Source of the DNA: Vibrio algarum
GTDB taxonomy: Bacteria; Pseudomonadota; Gammaproteobacteria; Enterobacterales; Vibrionaceae
Reading direction: 5' to 3'
Length of the DNA stretch: 64,000 bases
Assembly (NCBI RefSeq): GCF_028204155.1
Contig: NZ_JAQLOI010000001.1
Coordinates: 3,100,001-3,164,000 of the forward strand
Part shown: positions 49,300-59,357 of the stretch, one piece after another
Layout: every line of letters starts with the position of its first letter
Position numbering within the stretch: the first letter of the stretch is position 1
The notes under the pieces: generated by a model
Seen by the model: only the letters and a program-made list of their open reading frames with translations
Database searches by the model: none
Told to the model about the DNA's origin: nothing
Program-made: the position numbers and the translations under genes

Positions 49300-50613
49300 T
49301 TAAGCAGTTTCTTCCACTAAAGTTTTTTGCTTTTTTTCACCAACAAATAACATAGTAATTGACACTAATCCCGTCGGTAGTAACCAACCCATGCTGTAAT
49401 CAAACAAGGGTAAAAACTTAAATATTGATACATCCACTCCAGCAATTTTAGCTGCATCTATCATGGCAAATAGCAGTGAAACTAAAATAACGCTTCTATA
49501 AGCTAACTGAGGGTTTGGTATACGCTGTCTAAAGAACGTTAAAGCAACCAGCGCGATGGCAACCGGGTACAGAGCAAACAACACAGGTACAGATATTGAA
49601 ATAAGCTGAGCTAATCCAACATTTGCCACCGTAGCGCAGGTAACACCGATAATTAGAACCCACGCTTTATAGGTGATAGAGGTTAGCGAACTAAAGAAAT
49701 CAGAACACGCTGAAACAAGCCCGATAGCAGTTGTTAAACAAGCAAGTAATACGATTGTGGATAAAACAAGCTGACCTGAAGAGCCAAATAATAATTGTAC
49801 ATATTGACTCAAAATGACACCGCCATTGTCAGCCGCCTCAACCACACCACCGCTAGTCGCACCTAAATAAAACAGTGAAATATAAACAAATGCCAAACCA
49901 GACGCGGCAATAACAGCAGCGATAGTTAAGTATTTTGTTGTCGCGGCTTTATCTGTCACACCTTTACTACGCAAAGAATCTACAATCAACATCCCAAACA
50001 TCAATGCTCCGAAGGTGTCCATCGTGTTGTAACCTTCTAGAAACCCTTTAACTAGCGGTTGAGAAACATAGTCGCCCTGAGGTGCTAATACCGAGCCTTG
50101 AGGAAAGACAAATACTGCAACGGCAAGAACAGAGAGTGTGACAAATAGCGCTGGTGTTAAAAACTTACCAATCACGTCGATAAGCTTACCTTGAGACCAG
50201 GCAAAAAACATGGCAACAGAGAAAAATAAGATTGAAAATAACGTCAAATCAGATTGTGTAGCATCGATGATGAAAGGTTTTATCGCCATTTCGTAAGCGA
50301 CAAGTCCAGCTCTCGGTGCAGCAAAAGCAGGGCCAATAATAACAAAGATTAGAATAGCCATTATTGTTGCAGCTCGTTTTGGTAGATCTTTGGTCAATGA
50401 CTCCCACGTGCCACCCGCGATGGCAATTGCTATGATAGTTATCAGTGGTAGACCAACGGCAGTTAATAGAAAACCTATCATAGCTAAAAAGGCATGATCA
50501 CCAGCAAGTTGCCCGGCTAAAGGAGGAAATATGATATTTCCTGCACCTAAGAAAAAGGCGAAGAGCATAAACCCTACAGCGATAACATCAGTCAATTTTA
50601 AGCTCTGACTCAT
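49300..50613 (-). CDS. brnQ: Branched-chain amino acid transporter BrnQ (LIVCS family)
   Basis: 437 aa, about 12 transmembrane helices. Cation-coupled uptake of Leu, Ile and Val at the inner membrane. Family features: FMLFAFFLGAGNIIFPPLAGQLAG at the N-terminus, the GPAFAAPRAG loop and SKGVTDKAATTKYL mid-protein. Monocistronic, convergent with fldB. Confidence 0.94.
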   Translation of the reverse strand: MSQSLKLTDVIAVGFMLFAFFLGAGNIIFPPLAGQLAGDHAFLAMIGFLLTAVGLPLITIIAIAIAGGTWESLTKDLPKRAATIMAILIFVIIGPAFAAPRAGLVAYEMAIKPFIIDATQSDLTLFSILFFSVAMFFAWSQGKLIDVIGKFLTPALFVTLSVLAVAVFVFPQGSVLAPQGDYVSQPLVKGFLEGYNTMDTFGALMFGMLIVDSLRSKGVTDKAATTKYLTIAAVIAASGLAFVYISLFYLGATSGGVVEAADNGGVILSQYVQLLFGSSGQLVLSTIVLLACLTTAIGLVSACSDFFSSLTSITYKAWVLIIGVTCATVANVGLAQLISISVPVLFALYPVAIALVALTFFRQRIPNPQLAYRSVILVSLLFAMIDAAKIAGVDVSIFKFLPLFDYSMGWLLPTGLVSITMLFVGEKKQKTLVEETA

Positions 50614-50888
50614 AAAGAAACCTTATAATAATATTTTGAAAATATAACAAAAGCCAGAATATCCAACTCTTTAAGGGCGACAATAATGAAGAAAAAGATG
50701 AAAACAATCAATATAACCAATTAAAACGGAGCTAAACTTCAACATGGTAATGATTCAGTAGATTTATTAACTAGTATTTAATAAAAAACCAGACTAAGAA
50801 GCTTTAATTCACAGGAATAAACAAAACAATATACAGTCAATGAGTTTGCCAAATTAATTCATACTGGTTATGTATCCCGCAAATTGAC

Positions 50889-51623
50889 TTGAAAGCAGAA
50901 TATAATGACGAGAAAAAAGAAATAACAAAAGACTTTAAATTCAAAAAGTTCAACATTTACGGAGGATTATCTGGAATGCCTGTAAGCACGGATGGCGTAC
51001 TTTTAGGCGCCTGGATTAACGCGGAACAAAATGACACTATTTTAGATATAGGAGCAGGGACTGGCTTACTCTCTTTAATGTGTGCTCAACGCTTTCTATG
51101 TGCACAAATTTCTGCGATTGAAATAAACCAAGATGCTTTTAGTACAGCGTTAATCAATTTTCAACGTTCAAACTGGACCAACCGACTTCATTTAATTCAT
51201 GCCAATATCTTAGATTGGGAAACGACAAATACGTTTGATACCATCGTTTGTAATCCACCTTATTTCACAAGTGGAGAACAGTCTCACTCTATTAATCGAG
51301 CATTGGCACGACATACCGACGCTTTGCCGCACACCCAATTACTAAAGGTGAGTGCACAATTATTAAAGCCACATGGAAAAGCGAGCTTTATTCTTCCACA
51401 ATTTGAAGGCGCGGAATTTATCTCTCTTGCCAAGGATTCAGGCTGGTCTGTGTCTAGGCTATGCCAAGTCAGTCCGACACAGAGCAAACCCGTCAACCGG
51501 CTATTAATAGAACTCAGCTTGCAAGAGCATAAAACCAAACATACAAAATTGATTATTAATGAATCAGGTCAATACACTGAAGAGTTTGTAACTTTGACAA
51601 AAGACTTTTATTTGAAGATGTAA
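50889..51623 (+). CDS. trmN6: tRNA1(Val) (adenine(37)-N6)-methyltransferase TrmN6, start uncertain
   Basis: YfiC/TrmN family enzyme methylating A37 of tRNA-Val. SAM motif LDIGAGTGLLSLMC (about 52), catalytic NPPY (about 124; IVCNPPYFTSG) and C-terminal FYLKM. The open frame begins only at TTG 50889. A better start would be ATG 50905 (MTRKKEITKDF), but it needs one more A in the A6 run 50913-50918; with that the protein has 239 aa, near E. coli's 245. Either an unusual TTG start or another one-base deletion. Confidence 0.9.
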   Translation: MKAEYNDEKKEITKDFKFKKFNIYGGLSGMPVSTDGVLLGAWINAEQNDTILDIGAGTGLLSLMCAQRFLCAQISAIEINQDAFSTALINFQRSNWTNRLHLIHANILDWETTNTFDTIVCNPPYFTSGEQSHSINRALARHTDALPHTQLLKVSAQLLKPHGKASFILPQFEGAEFISLAKDSGWSVSRLCQVSPTQSKPVNRLLIELSLQEHKTKHTKLIINESGQYTEEFVTLTKDFYLKM

Positions 51624-51703
51624 CATATAATGATGTCGATATAACCATTATTCCTCTATAATGCGCGACCGAACTTTTAACTACTGCTTGTGGAGATCCT
51701 ACT

Positions 51704-52879
51704 GTGATCAATAATTTTGCTGATCTTGAGCTTGATGAAAATCTTGTTGAAGCTATAACCGATATGGGTTTTGAGCGCCCGACTCAAATTCAGGCTGAGG
51801 CGATCCCACATGCATTAGATGGCCGAGATATTCTTGCTTCTGCACCAACAGGAACAGGAAAAACTGCAGCTTTTGTTCTTCCTGCGTTGCAATTTTTGCA
51901 AGATTTTCCACGCCGCAGAGCCGGTCCTGCTCGTGTTCTTATTTTAACGCCAACGCGAGAGCTAGCAATGCAAGTCGCAGATCAAGCTCGTGAACTGGCT
52001 AAAAACACCAACCTAAATATCATTACCATTACTGGTGGTGTGATGTATCAAGATCACGCGGACATTTTGGCCAAAACACAAGATATCGTAGTGGCAACAC
52101 CGGGTCGATTAATGGAATACATCGATGCTGAAAAGTTTGATTGCCGAGCAATCGAATGGTTGATACTGGATGAAGCGGATAGAATGCTAGATATGGGCTT
52201 TGCACCTGTTGTAGACCGACTTGCTGGTGAGTGCCGATGGAGAAAACAGACACTTCTTTTCTCTGCGACTTTAGAAGGTAAAGGCGTCGAAGGATTTACG
52301 GAAGATCTTTTAAAAGAGCCGGCTAAAATCGAAGCTGACCCTTCTCGACGCGAACGTAAAAAAATCACTCAGTGGTATCATCGCGCCGATACACTGAAAC
52401 ACAAAAATGATCTGCTAAAGCATATCCTTACTGAGGATGCTGAACACGCTATCGTATTTGTAAAAACTAGAGAGCGTCTAGCCGATGTAAGATCGCTACT
52501 AGAAAGTGCTCAGATACCTTGTAGTTGGATTCAAGGTGAAATGCCTCAAGATCGTCGCAATAACGCTATTCGTCGTTTCCGAGAAGGTGAGGTACACGTA
52601 CTAATCGCAACTGACGTTGCTGCTCGTGGTATTGATTTACCCGATGTTTCTCACGTGATTAACTATGACCTGCCGCGTACAGCCGATGTTTATATTCACC
52701 GTATTGGGCGTACTGCTCGTGCTGGTAAAAAAGGCACTGCTATCTCATTGATAGAAGCACACGACCAATCAATGATGGGGCGTATCGCTCGCTATATTCA
52801 AGACGATGTGAAAGAGCGTTTTGTTAAAGGTATGCGCCCAACACACAAGAAGCCGAACGTTGGTAAAAAGAAAAAGTAA
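51704..52879 (+). CDS. srmB: DEAD-box ATP-dependent RNA helicase SrmB
   Basis: 391 aa as read, from GTG 51704 with TGGAGAT upstream. Acts in early 50S subunit assembly. Motifs in order: Q motif (GFERPTQIQ), I APTGTGKT, Ia PTREL, II DEAD, III SAT, IV-VI with TDVAARGIDLPD and HRIGRTARAG. Similar to SrmB over its length (ALDGRDILASAPTGTGKTAAF). The frame ends after GKKKK at 52877, but one extra A in the A5 run 52871-52875 would add a Lys/Ala tail to 52932 (409 aa), typical of the RNA-binding tails of these helicases. Confidence 0.93.
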   Translation: MINNFADLELDENLVEAITDMGFERPTQIQAEAIPHALDGRDILASAPTGTGKTAAFVLPALQFLQDFPRRRAGPARVLILTPTRELAMQVADQARELAKNTNLNIITITGGVMYQDHADILAKTQDIVVATPGRLMEYIDAEKFDCRAIEWLILDEADRMLDMGFAPVVDRLAGECRWRKQTLLFSATLEGKGVEGFTEDLLKEPAKIEADPSRRERKKITQWYHRADTLKHKNDLLKHILTEDAEHAIVFVKTRERLADVRSLLESAQIPCSWIQGEMPQDRRNNAIRRFREGEVHVLIATDVAARGIDLPDVSHVINYDLPRTADVYIHRIGRTARAGKKGTAISLIEAHDQSMMGRIARYIQDDVKERFVKGMRPTHKKPNVGKKKK

Positions 52880-53032
52880 AAGCGAAAACAGCAGTAAAAG
52901 CACCAGCTAAGAAGAAGAAAAAGAAAAAATAATCACTTTTGACTTCCGTAATGAGCGACCAGCAGGCTTCCGATTATTGTCGTGAAACCTGCTCAATCCC
53001 CCTCACTTCCCTGGGGAATACGAGGTTAGTTT

Positions 53033-53809
53033 CTAATTCTGCTCTTCTCTCTTAAATACCAATTCTGTCGTTGACGACTCTTCTTCTACAAAATAGTACC
53101 CTGCCACATCAAACTTAGTTAACGCTTCGATAGAAGAGATACGGTTGTCTATAATATAACGCGCCATCATGCCACGAGCTTTCTTAGCAAAGAAGCTGAT
53201 CACTTTGTATTGTCCGTTTTTATGATCTTTGAATATTGGTGTAACAACAGTGCCATCAAGCTGTTTGGTTTTGACTGATTTAAAATATTCGTTAGATGCT
53301 AGGTTAATAAGAACGTTATCACCTTGTTCATTTAGCGCTTGATTAAGCTTATCAGTGATAACATTGCCCCAAAACTGATATAAGTTTGAACCACGTTCAT
53401 TCGCTAACTTACTGCCCATTTCCAAACGATATGGCTGCATAAGATCTAACGGTTTTAGTAAACCATAAAGGCCAGACAACATACGAAGATGTGATTGAGC
53501 ATAGTCGAAATCGTCTTCTTTCATGGTTTGAGCATCTAAGCCAGTATAAACATCGCCCTTAAACGCCAAAATAGCCTGACGAGCATTATCCGTAGTAAAG
53601 GTTTCGCTCCACTGCTCGAATCTCGCTACGTTTAATCCTGCTATTTTATCGCTAACCTTCATCAAAGTAGCAATATCTACAGGCGTTAGTTTACGGCATT
53701 CTTTAATCAGCAATTTAGCATCGTCAATCAATTCTGGTTGCGTATATTTTTCAATAACTAACGGGGATTCATAATCCAATGTCTTAGCAGGTGAAACAAC
53801 AATGAGCAT
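53033..53809 (-). CDS. yaaA: Peroxide stress protein YaaA
   Basis: 258-aa DUF328/YaaA family protein that limits intracellular free iron and so Fenton damage under H2O2 stress. Conserved N-terminus MLIVVSPAKTLDYESPL, central YTGLDAQTM and GLYGLLKPLDLMQPYRLEM, and C-terminal KKARGMMARYII are visible. Monocistronic between srmB and the AGCS gene. Confidence 0.95.
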   Translation of the reverse strand: MLIVVSPAKTLDYESPLVIEKYTQPELIDDAKLLIKECRKLTPVDIATLMKVSDKIAGLNVARFEQWSETFTTDNARQAILAFKGDVYTGLDAQTMKEDDFDYAQSHLRMLSGLYGLLKPLDLMQPYRLEMGSKLANERGSNLYQFWGNVITDKLNQALNEQGDNVLINLASNEYFKSVKTKQLDGTVVTPIFKDHKNGQYKVISFFAKKARGMMARYIIDNRISSIEALTKFDVAGYYFVEEESSTTELVFKREEQN

Positions 53810-53924
53810 AGTATTCTTCCATGGCGTATCTATTTGTTATACGACTAGACTATAGAAAAAATTGCACTCAGTCAGCACGACTTTATCAATTTATTTAATA
53901 GTTTCTAACGATGAACGATCCGAG

Positions 53925-55343
53925 TTAGTCGTCCCATACCTCTTTTTCTAATTGAGCCACCAGCTCTGGAAACTCATTTGGTTTAAATTTTGGTACTCGA
54001 CCCATATTTAGCTGGCGGTTATAGTCTTTCGCAAGTTTAATCACAATGCTAGACAGCAACATTATTGTCATTAAATTCACTATGGACATCATCCCCATAG
54101 AGACACCTGCTAATGCCCATATTGTCGGCAAGGCATCCACTGCCCCATACATAACCATACATAAAACCATTATACGTAATATAATACTGCTCGTTTTATG
54201 GTTGTGTTCTAGAAAAACCAAGTTAGTTTCAGCATACGAATAGTTGGCAATAATAGAGGTAAAAGCAAAAAGAAAAATAGCAATAGCCACAAATGAACTC
54301 CCCCACTCTCCTACCTGAGAGCTAAGTGCTCGCTGAGTCAACTCAATACCAGTAACTGAGCTGTGCAGCTCGTACTCACCGGAGACAAGTATAATCGCCA
54401 CTGTGGCTGTGCATATCACGATAGTATCGAGAAATACTCCTAGCATTTGCACATAGCCCTGTGAAGCAGGATGAGGTGGGTATGGTGTAGCTGTTGCTGC
54501 AGCATTTGGAGCAGATCCCATACCTGCTTCATTTGAAAATAGGCCTCGCTCAACACCATTAATAACTGCTTGAGAAATAGAGTAACCAACACCACCAGCT
54601 GCGGCTTCCTGTACACCAAACGCACTTTTTATTATAAGAAATAGTGCTCCAGGGACTTTATCCAGATTTAAAACAACAACAACTAATGCTAACGCTAAAT
54701 AGGCTAGAGCCATTAGAGGTACAATAATTTCAGCAGTCCGTGCTACTTTCCTAACGCCACCAAAAATGACAAAAGCAGAAAGAACAACGACGAAGGTACC
54801 AACATAAAAAGGATCCCAGCCAAATGCTGTCTGCATTGCACTTGAGATAGCATTCGCTTGAACAGCGTTAAATACCAAGCCAAAAGTAATGATTAAGAAC
54901 ACGGAAAACAACGCACCCAACCAGCGCATCCCCAATCCTTTCTCCATATAATAGGCTGGACCACCACGAAAATTACCGTCGTCATCTTTGGTTTTATAAA
55001 GCTGTGCCAAGGTGCTTTCTGCAAAAGAGGTTGCCATGCCAAGCATTGCAATAAGCCACATCCAAAAAATCGCGCCAGGGCCACCGGCGGTCAACGCTAT
55101 AGCGACACCTGCCATATTCCCTGTTCCAACTCTAGCTGCGAGACTAGTACACAACGCTTGAAACGATGAGATCCCGGAACCATGTACTGTTCGGCTGTTT
55201 CTAAGCACGTGAAATGTATGAGTGAAATGTCGAAACTGAATGAAACCTAATTTAACGGTAAAAAAGATCCCTACACCGACAAGTATATAGACGAGTACTG
55301 ATCCCCATAATAGATTATTCAGCAAACTAATAGTTTCTGCCAC
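53925..55343 (-). CDS. Alanine/glycine:cation symporter family protein (AGCS)
   Basis: 472 aa, about 11 transmembrane helices. Sodium- or proton-coupled alanine/glycine uptake. AGCS hallmarks: SSFQALCTSLAARVGTGNMAGVAIAL (about 60), GGPAYYMEKGLG, and FSNEAGMGSAPNAAA (about 275). Paralogues are numerous in vibrios, so the exact orthologue is not assigned. Confidence 0.93.
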   Translation of the reverse strand: MAETISLLNNLLWGSVLVYILVGVGIFFTVKLGFIQFRHFTHTFHVLRNSRTVHGSGISSFQALCTSLAARVGTGNMAGVAIALTAGGPGAIFWMWLIAMLGMATSFAESTLAQLYKTKDDDGNFRGGPAYYMEKGLGMRWLGALFSVFLIITFGLVFNAVQANAISSAMQTAFGWDPFYVGTFVVVLSAFVIFGGVRKVARTAEIIVPLMALAYLALALVVVVLNLDKVPGALFLIIKSAFGVQEAAAGGVGYSISQAVINGVERGLFSNEAGMGSAPNAAATATPYPPHPASQGYVQMLGVFLDTIVICTATVAIILVSGEYELHSSVTGIELTQRALSSQVGEWGSSFVAIAIFLFAFTSIIANYSYAETNLVFLEHNHKTSSIILRIMVLCMVMYGAVDALPTIWALAGVSMGMMSIVNLMTIMLLSSIVIKLAKDYNRQLNMGRVPKFKPNEFPELVAQLEKEVWDD

Positions 55344-55614
55344 AAGTTCCTCTCCGTGGATAATGGCGAATATTTCTTACAACATTCTGGTTGAACTCAT
55401 TCAGAAGTCAACTCACAAGCTCTGAACTCTGTAAATAAGCGCTAACTGATTAATTTTTGGGCAGTTACGTTACTGTAAACTGTGAATTAAAGTGGATTTT
55501 TAAATAAAAGCTTCATCAAAGAGAAACAAATGAGAAACACATCATAGTTATTGTAACTGGACTTATGGTACTTAAAAGGCTCCGTTAGGAGTACATTGAA
55601 TAAGAGAGGTCAAC

Positions 55615-55800
55615 ATGGAAGGCTTTCTACTAGACAACATTATGGAATCGGACTCTAACCCAACTCGTTCTGGTCGCGCTAAGCCAGTTAAACGCAGATG
55701 GCGAGAAATCGAAGCAATTAAAGATCGCCAGCGTCTACAAAAAGAGTTGATGGATATAGATAGTTTTAACGACTATAACTTGGAAGAGCTCGACCTATAA
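55615..55800 (+). CDS. DUF3545 family protein
   Basis: 61-aa strongly charged protein with the DUF3545 core KPVKRRWREIEAIKDRQRLQKEL (about 22-44) and an acidic tail, conserved in vibrios and relatives. Function unknown. RBS GAGAGG and an own terminator at 55822. Confidence 0.88.
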   Translation: MEGFLLDNIMESDSNPTRSGRAKPVKRRWREIEAIKDRQRLQKELMDIDSFNDYNLEELDL

Positions 55801-55821
55801 CACATCGACGCATTACGAATT

Positions 55822-55848
55822 AAAAAACAGGCACTGGGTGCCTGTTTT
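55822..55848. terminator. Terminator between DUF3545 and the hemerythrin gene
   Basis: AAAACAGGCAC-tgg-GTGCCTGTTTT, perfect 11-bp stem with A and T tracts on both sides; serves both convergent genes. Confidence 0.9.
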
Positions 55849-55886
55849 GCTCTCTTAATTACGCACTATTTATTGAATTAGTTCCC

Positions 55887-56432
55887 TTATTCTGCCTTAA
55901 CTTGTCTAACTCTTTCGGCGAGTTGCTTATATCGGTCTGCAATCGTATCGCCAAAGACAGGATCATCGTCACTTTGTTCCCACTGGCTTTCTACTGCCTG
56001 CCAATCTTGGGTTGTAAAAGTACGCTTAATAAGCGGTAACACCTCTTTTTCTTCAAAATCTAAATGTTGCTTCTGGTTTTGAATAAAGTTTTCTAATTGA
56101 TCTAAAAATACATCTTGAGGTACTACAGCATCTTGAAGAATCATATCCACAGTTAAGATAAATTCTCGCGTTTTTTCAGACAACTCTTGGTGCTCAAGTT
56201 CCAGACTCTTAATTTCAGAACTCGCAGGATACTTTTCAACAAAATAACGATAGAGTATATCTTCTTTCGGATGATGTACTGATTCAGAGTGGGTCGATAG
56301 ATAATCGACAATCTCTTTTACCAAACTGTAATTGATTGGTTTCTCATCCTTAAGTGTATTCCATTTACTCTTAAGGATAGCTAAGAGGCGCACCATATAG
56401 CCGTGTTCACGGTGGATTTGCTCCATCATCAT
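55887..56432 (-). CDS. Hemerythrin HHE-domain protein
   Basis: 181 aa, four-helix HHE domain. Likely di-iron ligands: H7 and H10 (EQIHREH), HHPKED (about 57-62), ELEHQEL (about 85) and KQHLDFEEKEVLP (about 122-134). Such proteins bind or sense O2 or NO, or act in iron-cluster repair. A GGAGAAGGA ribosome site precedes three consecutive Met codons; the first is used. Role here unknown. Confidence 0.9.
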   Translation of the reverse strand: MMMEQIHREHGYMVRLLAILKSKWNTLKDEKPINYSLVKEIVDYLSTHSESVHHPKEDILYRYFVEKYPASSEIKSLELEHQELSEKTREFILTVDMILQDAVVPQDVFLDQLENFIQNQKQHLDFEEKEVLPLIKRTFTTQDWQAVESQWEQSDDDPVFGDTIADRYKQLAERVRQVKAE

Positions 56433-56550
56433 TGCTTCCTTCTCCTTTTAGTTATATCCATATTGTTATTAAGTGTATATAAAGAATAAAAAGTGTGCTT
56501 TGATTGCGGTCGAAATTCAGTCAATTAATGAGATATTACTAATATTAAGA

Positions 56551-57227
56551 TCAATCGACATTCGGTTGCCAGTCTATCGGAGGGTACCCTGAATCTATAA
56601 GAATTTGATTGGTTTGAGAAAAGTGCTTACACCCGAAAAAACCACGGTGCGCGGACAAAGGTGATGGATGCGGAGCAGTCAGAACATGATGCTTATTACG
56701 GTCGATAACGTTACCTTTTTTCTGCGCATGCGCTCCCCATAATAAAAAAATCACGCCTTCACACTGTTTATCAATCACAGAAATTATCTTGTCAGTAAAC
56801 TTCTCCCAACCAGCTTTGGAGTGCGAATGTGCCTTGCCTTGCTCGACAGTTAACACTGTATTAAGCAGCAAAACCCCCTGTTTAGCCCAACTTTCCAGAA
56901 AACCGTGGTTAGGTATCTCAAAGCCATCGATATCGTTAGCTAGCTCTTTGTACATGTTAGCTAACGATGGTGGCGTCTTTACACCGGGCAGAACAGAGAA
57001 ACAGAGGCCATGGGCTTGATTTGGGCCATGATAAGGATCTTGCCCTATTATCACTACTTTAATATCTGAAATTTCAGTCAAGAAAAAGGCATTAAACACA
57101 TCGCCTTCAGCCGGGTAAATAGTCTTGCCAAGGTCACGCTCTGACTGAACAAAAGTTAAAGTTTGCTTAAAGTAGTCTTCTTTTTTTCTTGCTCTATGAC
57201 ATTTTTCCAAGTCACTCTATCACTCAT
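56551..57227 (-). CDS. ung: Uracil-DNA glycosylase Ung, frameshifted near the N-terminus
   Basis: Family-1 UNG that removes uracil from DNA. The in-frame part (56551-57210) holds GQDPYHGPNQAHGLCFS (catalytic Asp), LLNTVLTV, and HPSPLSAHRGFFGC (His). The natural start is ATG 57227 (AAGGAG upstream, MSDRVTWKNVIEQE); one more A in the A7 run at 57181-57187 joins it to KKEDYFKQTL and gives 225 aa, close to E. coli's 229. The ATG at 57210 is therefore not the real start. Functional status depends on whether the missing base is real. Confidence 0.9.
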
Positions 57228-57599
57228 CTCTTCGCTCCTTTTAAAGCTAGAAATATATGATATACAACTGAAAGAAAAACAGGAAGGGGATTCAGTCACT
57301 CCGTAACCCCCACTTTAAAGGAGGTTACGTTGACTGAAAGGTTAAATTAACACTCTAATAAAAGAAGTGTAATTAAGCATGTCTCTGGGGGTTCTAAAAT
57401 GGCCTCGACCTTGAACATGACGATAAGGAACGGGCGCTCTTGGACGACTGGTTGATAAAGATGAAAAAAGCATATTGGCATCCTCTTGTTGCTAGTAATG
57501 TAGTGCAAAAGATAAAAAATCTTTTGCGTAATCTAGCTATGAAAAAAATATGCCAACTTTTTATTACGTTTTTTCTGACATTCAACCGGTTGATTTAAT
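57228..57599. other. Gap between ung and nfo with an unconvincing coding remnant
   Basis: 372 bp. A plus-strand ATG at 57379 gives only 11 codons; another frame from 57398 to 57598 encodes a protein-like stretch (LEHDDKERALLDDWLIKMKK) but has no start. Joining them needs two added bases in the AAAA at 57396-57399. No RBS, no recognised family. May be a decayed small gene or chance. Confidence 0.3.
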
Positions 57600-58455
57600 T
57601 TACTTTCGCATCTCTAAATGACGAAGCGCTTGAATTTCATCGGCCCATATTTCCGGCTCAATTGTTTCTAAAATCAAGGGGATAGAGTCAAATCGACTAT
57701 CTTGAGCAATATATTCAAAACAATCCCAACCGATTTTTCCTTTGCCTAAAGAATGGTGGCGATCGACATGACTATCAAAATCTACTTTTGAATCATTAAG
57801 ATGCATCGCTCTTAAATAGTGCATACCAACAACGCTATCAAATTCAGCAAAGGTCTTTTCACATGCCTCTTTGGTACGAAGGTCATATCCTGCCGTGAAG
57901 GTGTGGCAAGTATCGAGGCAAACGCCTACCCTATCTTTGTTTTCTACCTGCTCGATAATTTCAGCAAGGTGCTCAAATCGCCAACCTAAATTAGTACCTT
58001 GCCCAGCGGTATTTTCAATCACAGCGACAACGTCTGGTACTGCGCGATGAGCGATATTGATGGACTCAGCTATCGCCGATAAACATTCTTTCTCAGAGAT
58101 TTTTTTAAGTGACTTCCAGGGTGGAAATTCAGTAAATGCAAGCCAAGTTGCTGACACCTCTCCATTTCATCGATAAAGGCAGCACGCGATTTCTCTAATT
58201 TTTCGAGTTCTGGTGCACCTAAATTTATCAAATAGGAGTCGTGAGGAAGTATTTTTTCTGGTCCATAACCCAATTCGAGACAATTTTTTTAAACTGACTA
58301 ATGCTCTCTTCAGTTAACGGTTTAGCGACCCACTGCCTCTGATTTTTAGTAAATAGAGCAAACGCATTCGCTCCTATTTCTTTTGCTCTAATAGGCGCAT
58401 TTTCAACTCCACCTGCGGCAGACACATGTGCACCAATAAATTTCTTACTTACCAT
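57600..58455 (-). CDS. nfo: Endonuclease IV Nfo, two frameshifts
   Basis: AP endonuclease of the xylose-isomerase fold acting in base excision repair. Three overlapping frames (58228-58455, 58070-58273, 57600-58157) make one protein: MVSKKFIGAHVSAAGGVENA..., LHLLNFHPGSH, VVAVIENTAGQGTNLG (metal Glu), VGVCLDTCHTFTAGYD and MHLNDSK. Adding one base near 58278 (TCTCGAATTGG) and one in the A7 run near 58101-58107 gives exactly 285 aa, the E. coli length. Good RBS at the start. If both missing bases are real, the gene is dead. Confidence 0.88.
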
Positions 58456-58656
58456 TAGAACTCTTTCTTCTATTAGTTATTTTTAAAGACGTTATCGTAA
58501 TAAGCATAACAATACAAACACCATTAATGTTAATGCCTTTTTACGCCACAGTTAGCATATTGCTATCAATATGTAGTCAAATTACTACAAAACTTAATCG
58601 ATAAAATTATTATATAGAACAGTATTTTACATAAAAACACTGAAATTAAAGGGTTT

Positions 58657-58670
58657 TTGACCTACATCAA
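58657..58670 (+). promoter_or_regulatory. FNR box, upstream site (grcA)
   Basis: TTGAC-CTAC-ATCAA matches the FNR consensus TTGAT-N4-ATCAA at 9 of 10 positions. Exactly 53 bp (centre to centre) from the second box. Confidence 0.85.
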
Positions 58671-58709
58671 TAAAATTAGCACAAAATAATTAAGGTTTTT
58701 AGTTGTCTT

Positions 58710-58723
58710 TTGACTTAAATCAA
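58710..58723 (+). promoter_or_regulatory. FNR box, downstream site (grcA)
   Basis: TTGAC-TTAA-ATCAA, 9 of 10 consensus positions, about 88 bp before the grcA ATG. If it sits at about -40, transcription starts near 58757. The E. coli yfiD promoter also has two FNR sites, at about -40 and -93, with the same 53-bp separation. The 349-bp gap 58456-58804 holds these sites and no gene. Confidence 0.85.
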
Positions 58724-58804
58724 TATTATTATAGCCCCAACAAGTTACGCAGTACGCTAAATAATTTAATAATTGAATCACGTTAAGTGAACTAGGAGAA
58801 ATTT

Positions 58805-59182
58805 ATGATCCAAGGTATTCAAATCACTAAAGCAGCAAACGATGACCTACTAAACTCTATCTGGCTACTAGACTCGGAGAAAAACGAAGCTCGTTGCGTT
58901 GCAGCTGTAGCTGGTTTTGAAGCTGACCAAGTTGTAACCGCATCTGATTTAGGTGAATTCGAAAGCCGTGAAGTTGCAGTAGAAACAGCACCACGCGTTG
59001 AAGGTGGTCAACACCTTAACGTTAACGTTCTTAAGCGTGAAACACTAGAAGACGCCGTTGCTAACCCAGAGAAATACCCACAGCTTACTATCCGTGTTTC
59101 TGGTTACGCAGTTCGTTTTAACTCGCTAACTCAAGAACAACAACGTGACGTTATCGCACGTACTTTTACTGAGTCTCTATAA
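58805..59182 (+). CDS. grcA: Autonomous glycyl radical cofactor GrcA (YfiD)
   Basis: 125-aa protein homologous to the C-terminus of pyruvate formate-lyase; it replaces the damaged glycyl-radical domain of PflB after oxygen exposure. The radical Gly is in TIRVSGYAVRFNSLT (about 97-111). Strong codon bias (many CGT, GGT, CTA/GTT) fits high expression. RBS AGGAGA. Two FNR boxes upstream predict anaerobic/microaerobic induction; ends in a strong terminator. Confidence 0.97.
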   Translation: MIQGIQITKAANDDLLNSIWLLDSEKNEARCVAAVAGFEADQVVTASDLGEFESREVAVETAPRVEGGQHLNVNVLKRETLEDAVANPEKYPQLTIRVSGYAVRFNSLTQEQQRDVIARTFTESL

Positions 59183-59210
59183 GATTTGTAAAAAGTAAAA
59201 TTAATTGTAA

Positions 59211-59235
59211 GAAGGCGCTAGTTAGCGCCTTTTTT
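59211..59235 (+). terminator. grcA terminator
   Basis: AAGGCGCTA-gt-TAGCGCCTT followed by T4-T6; a 9-bp perfect palindromic arm pair, 30 bp after the stop. Confidence 0.92.
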
Positions 59236-59357
59236 GATCCTGTTACTCTCTATTTTGCGTAACTAAACCTAGAAGAATATTCACCCATTCTATTTGTTTC
59301 CACACGTAATGATCTGTAGTCTATAAAGCCCTAAACGACTTCTAAGCAGACAATCAC

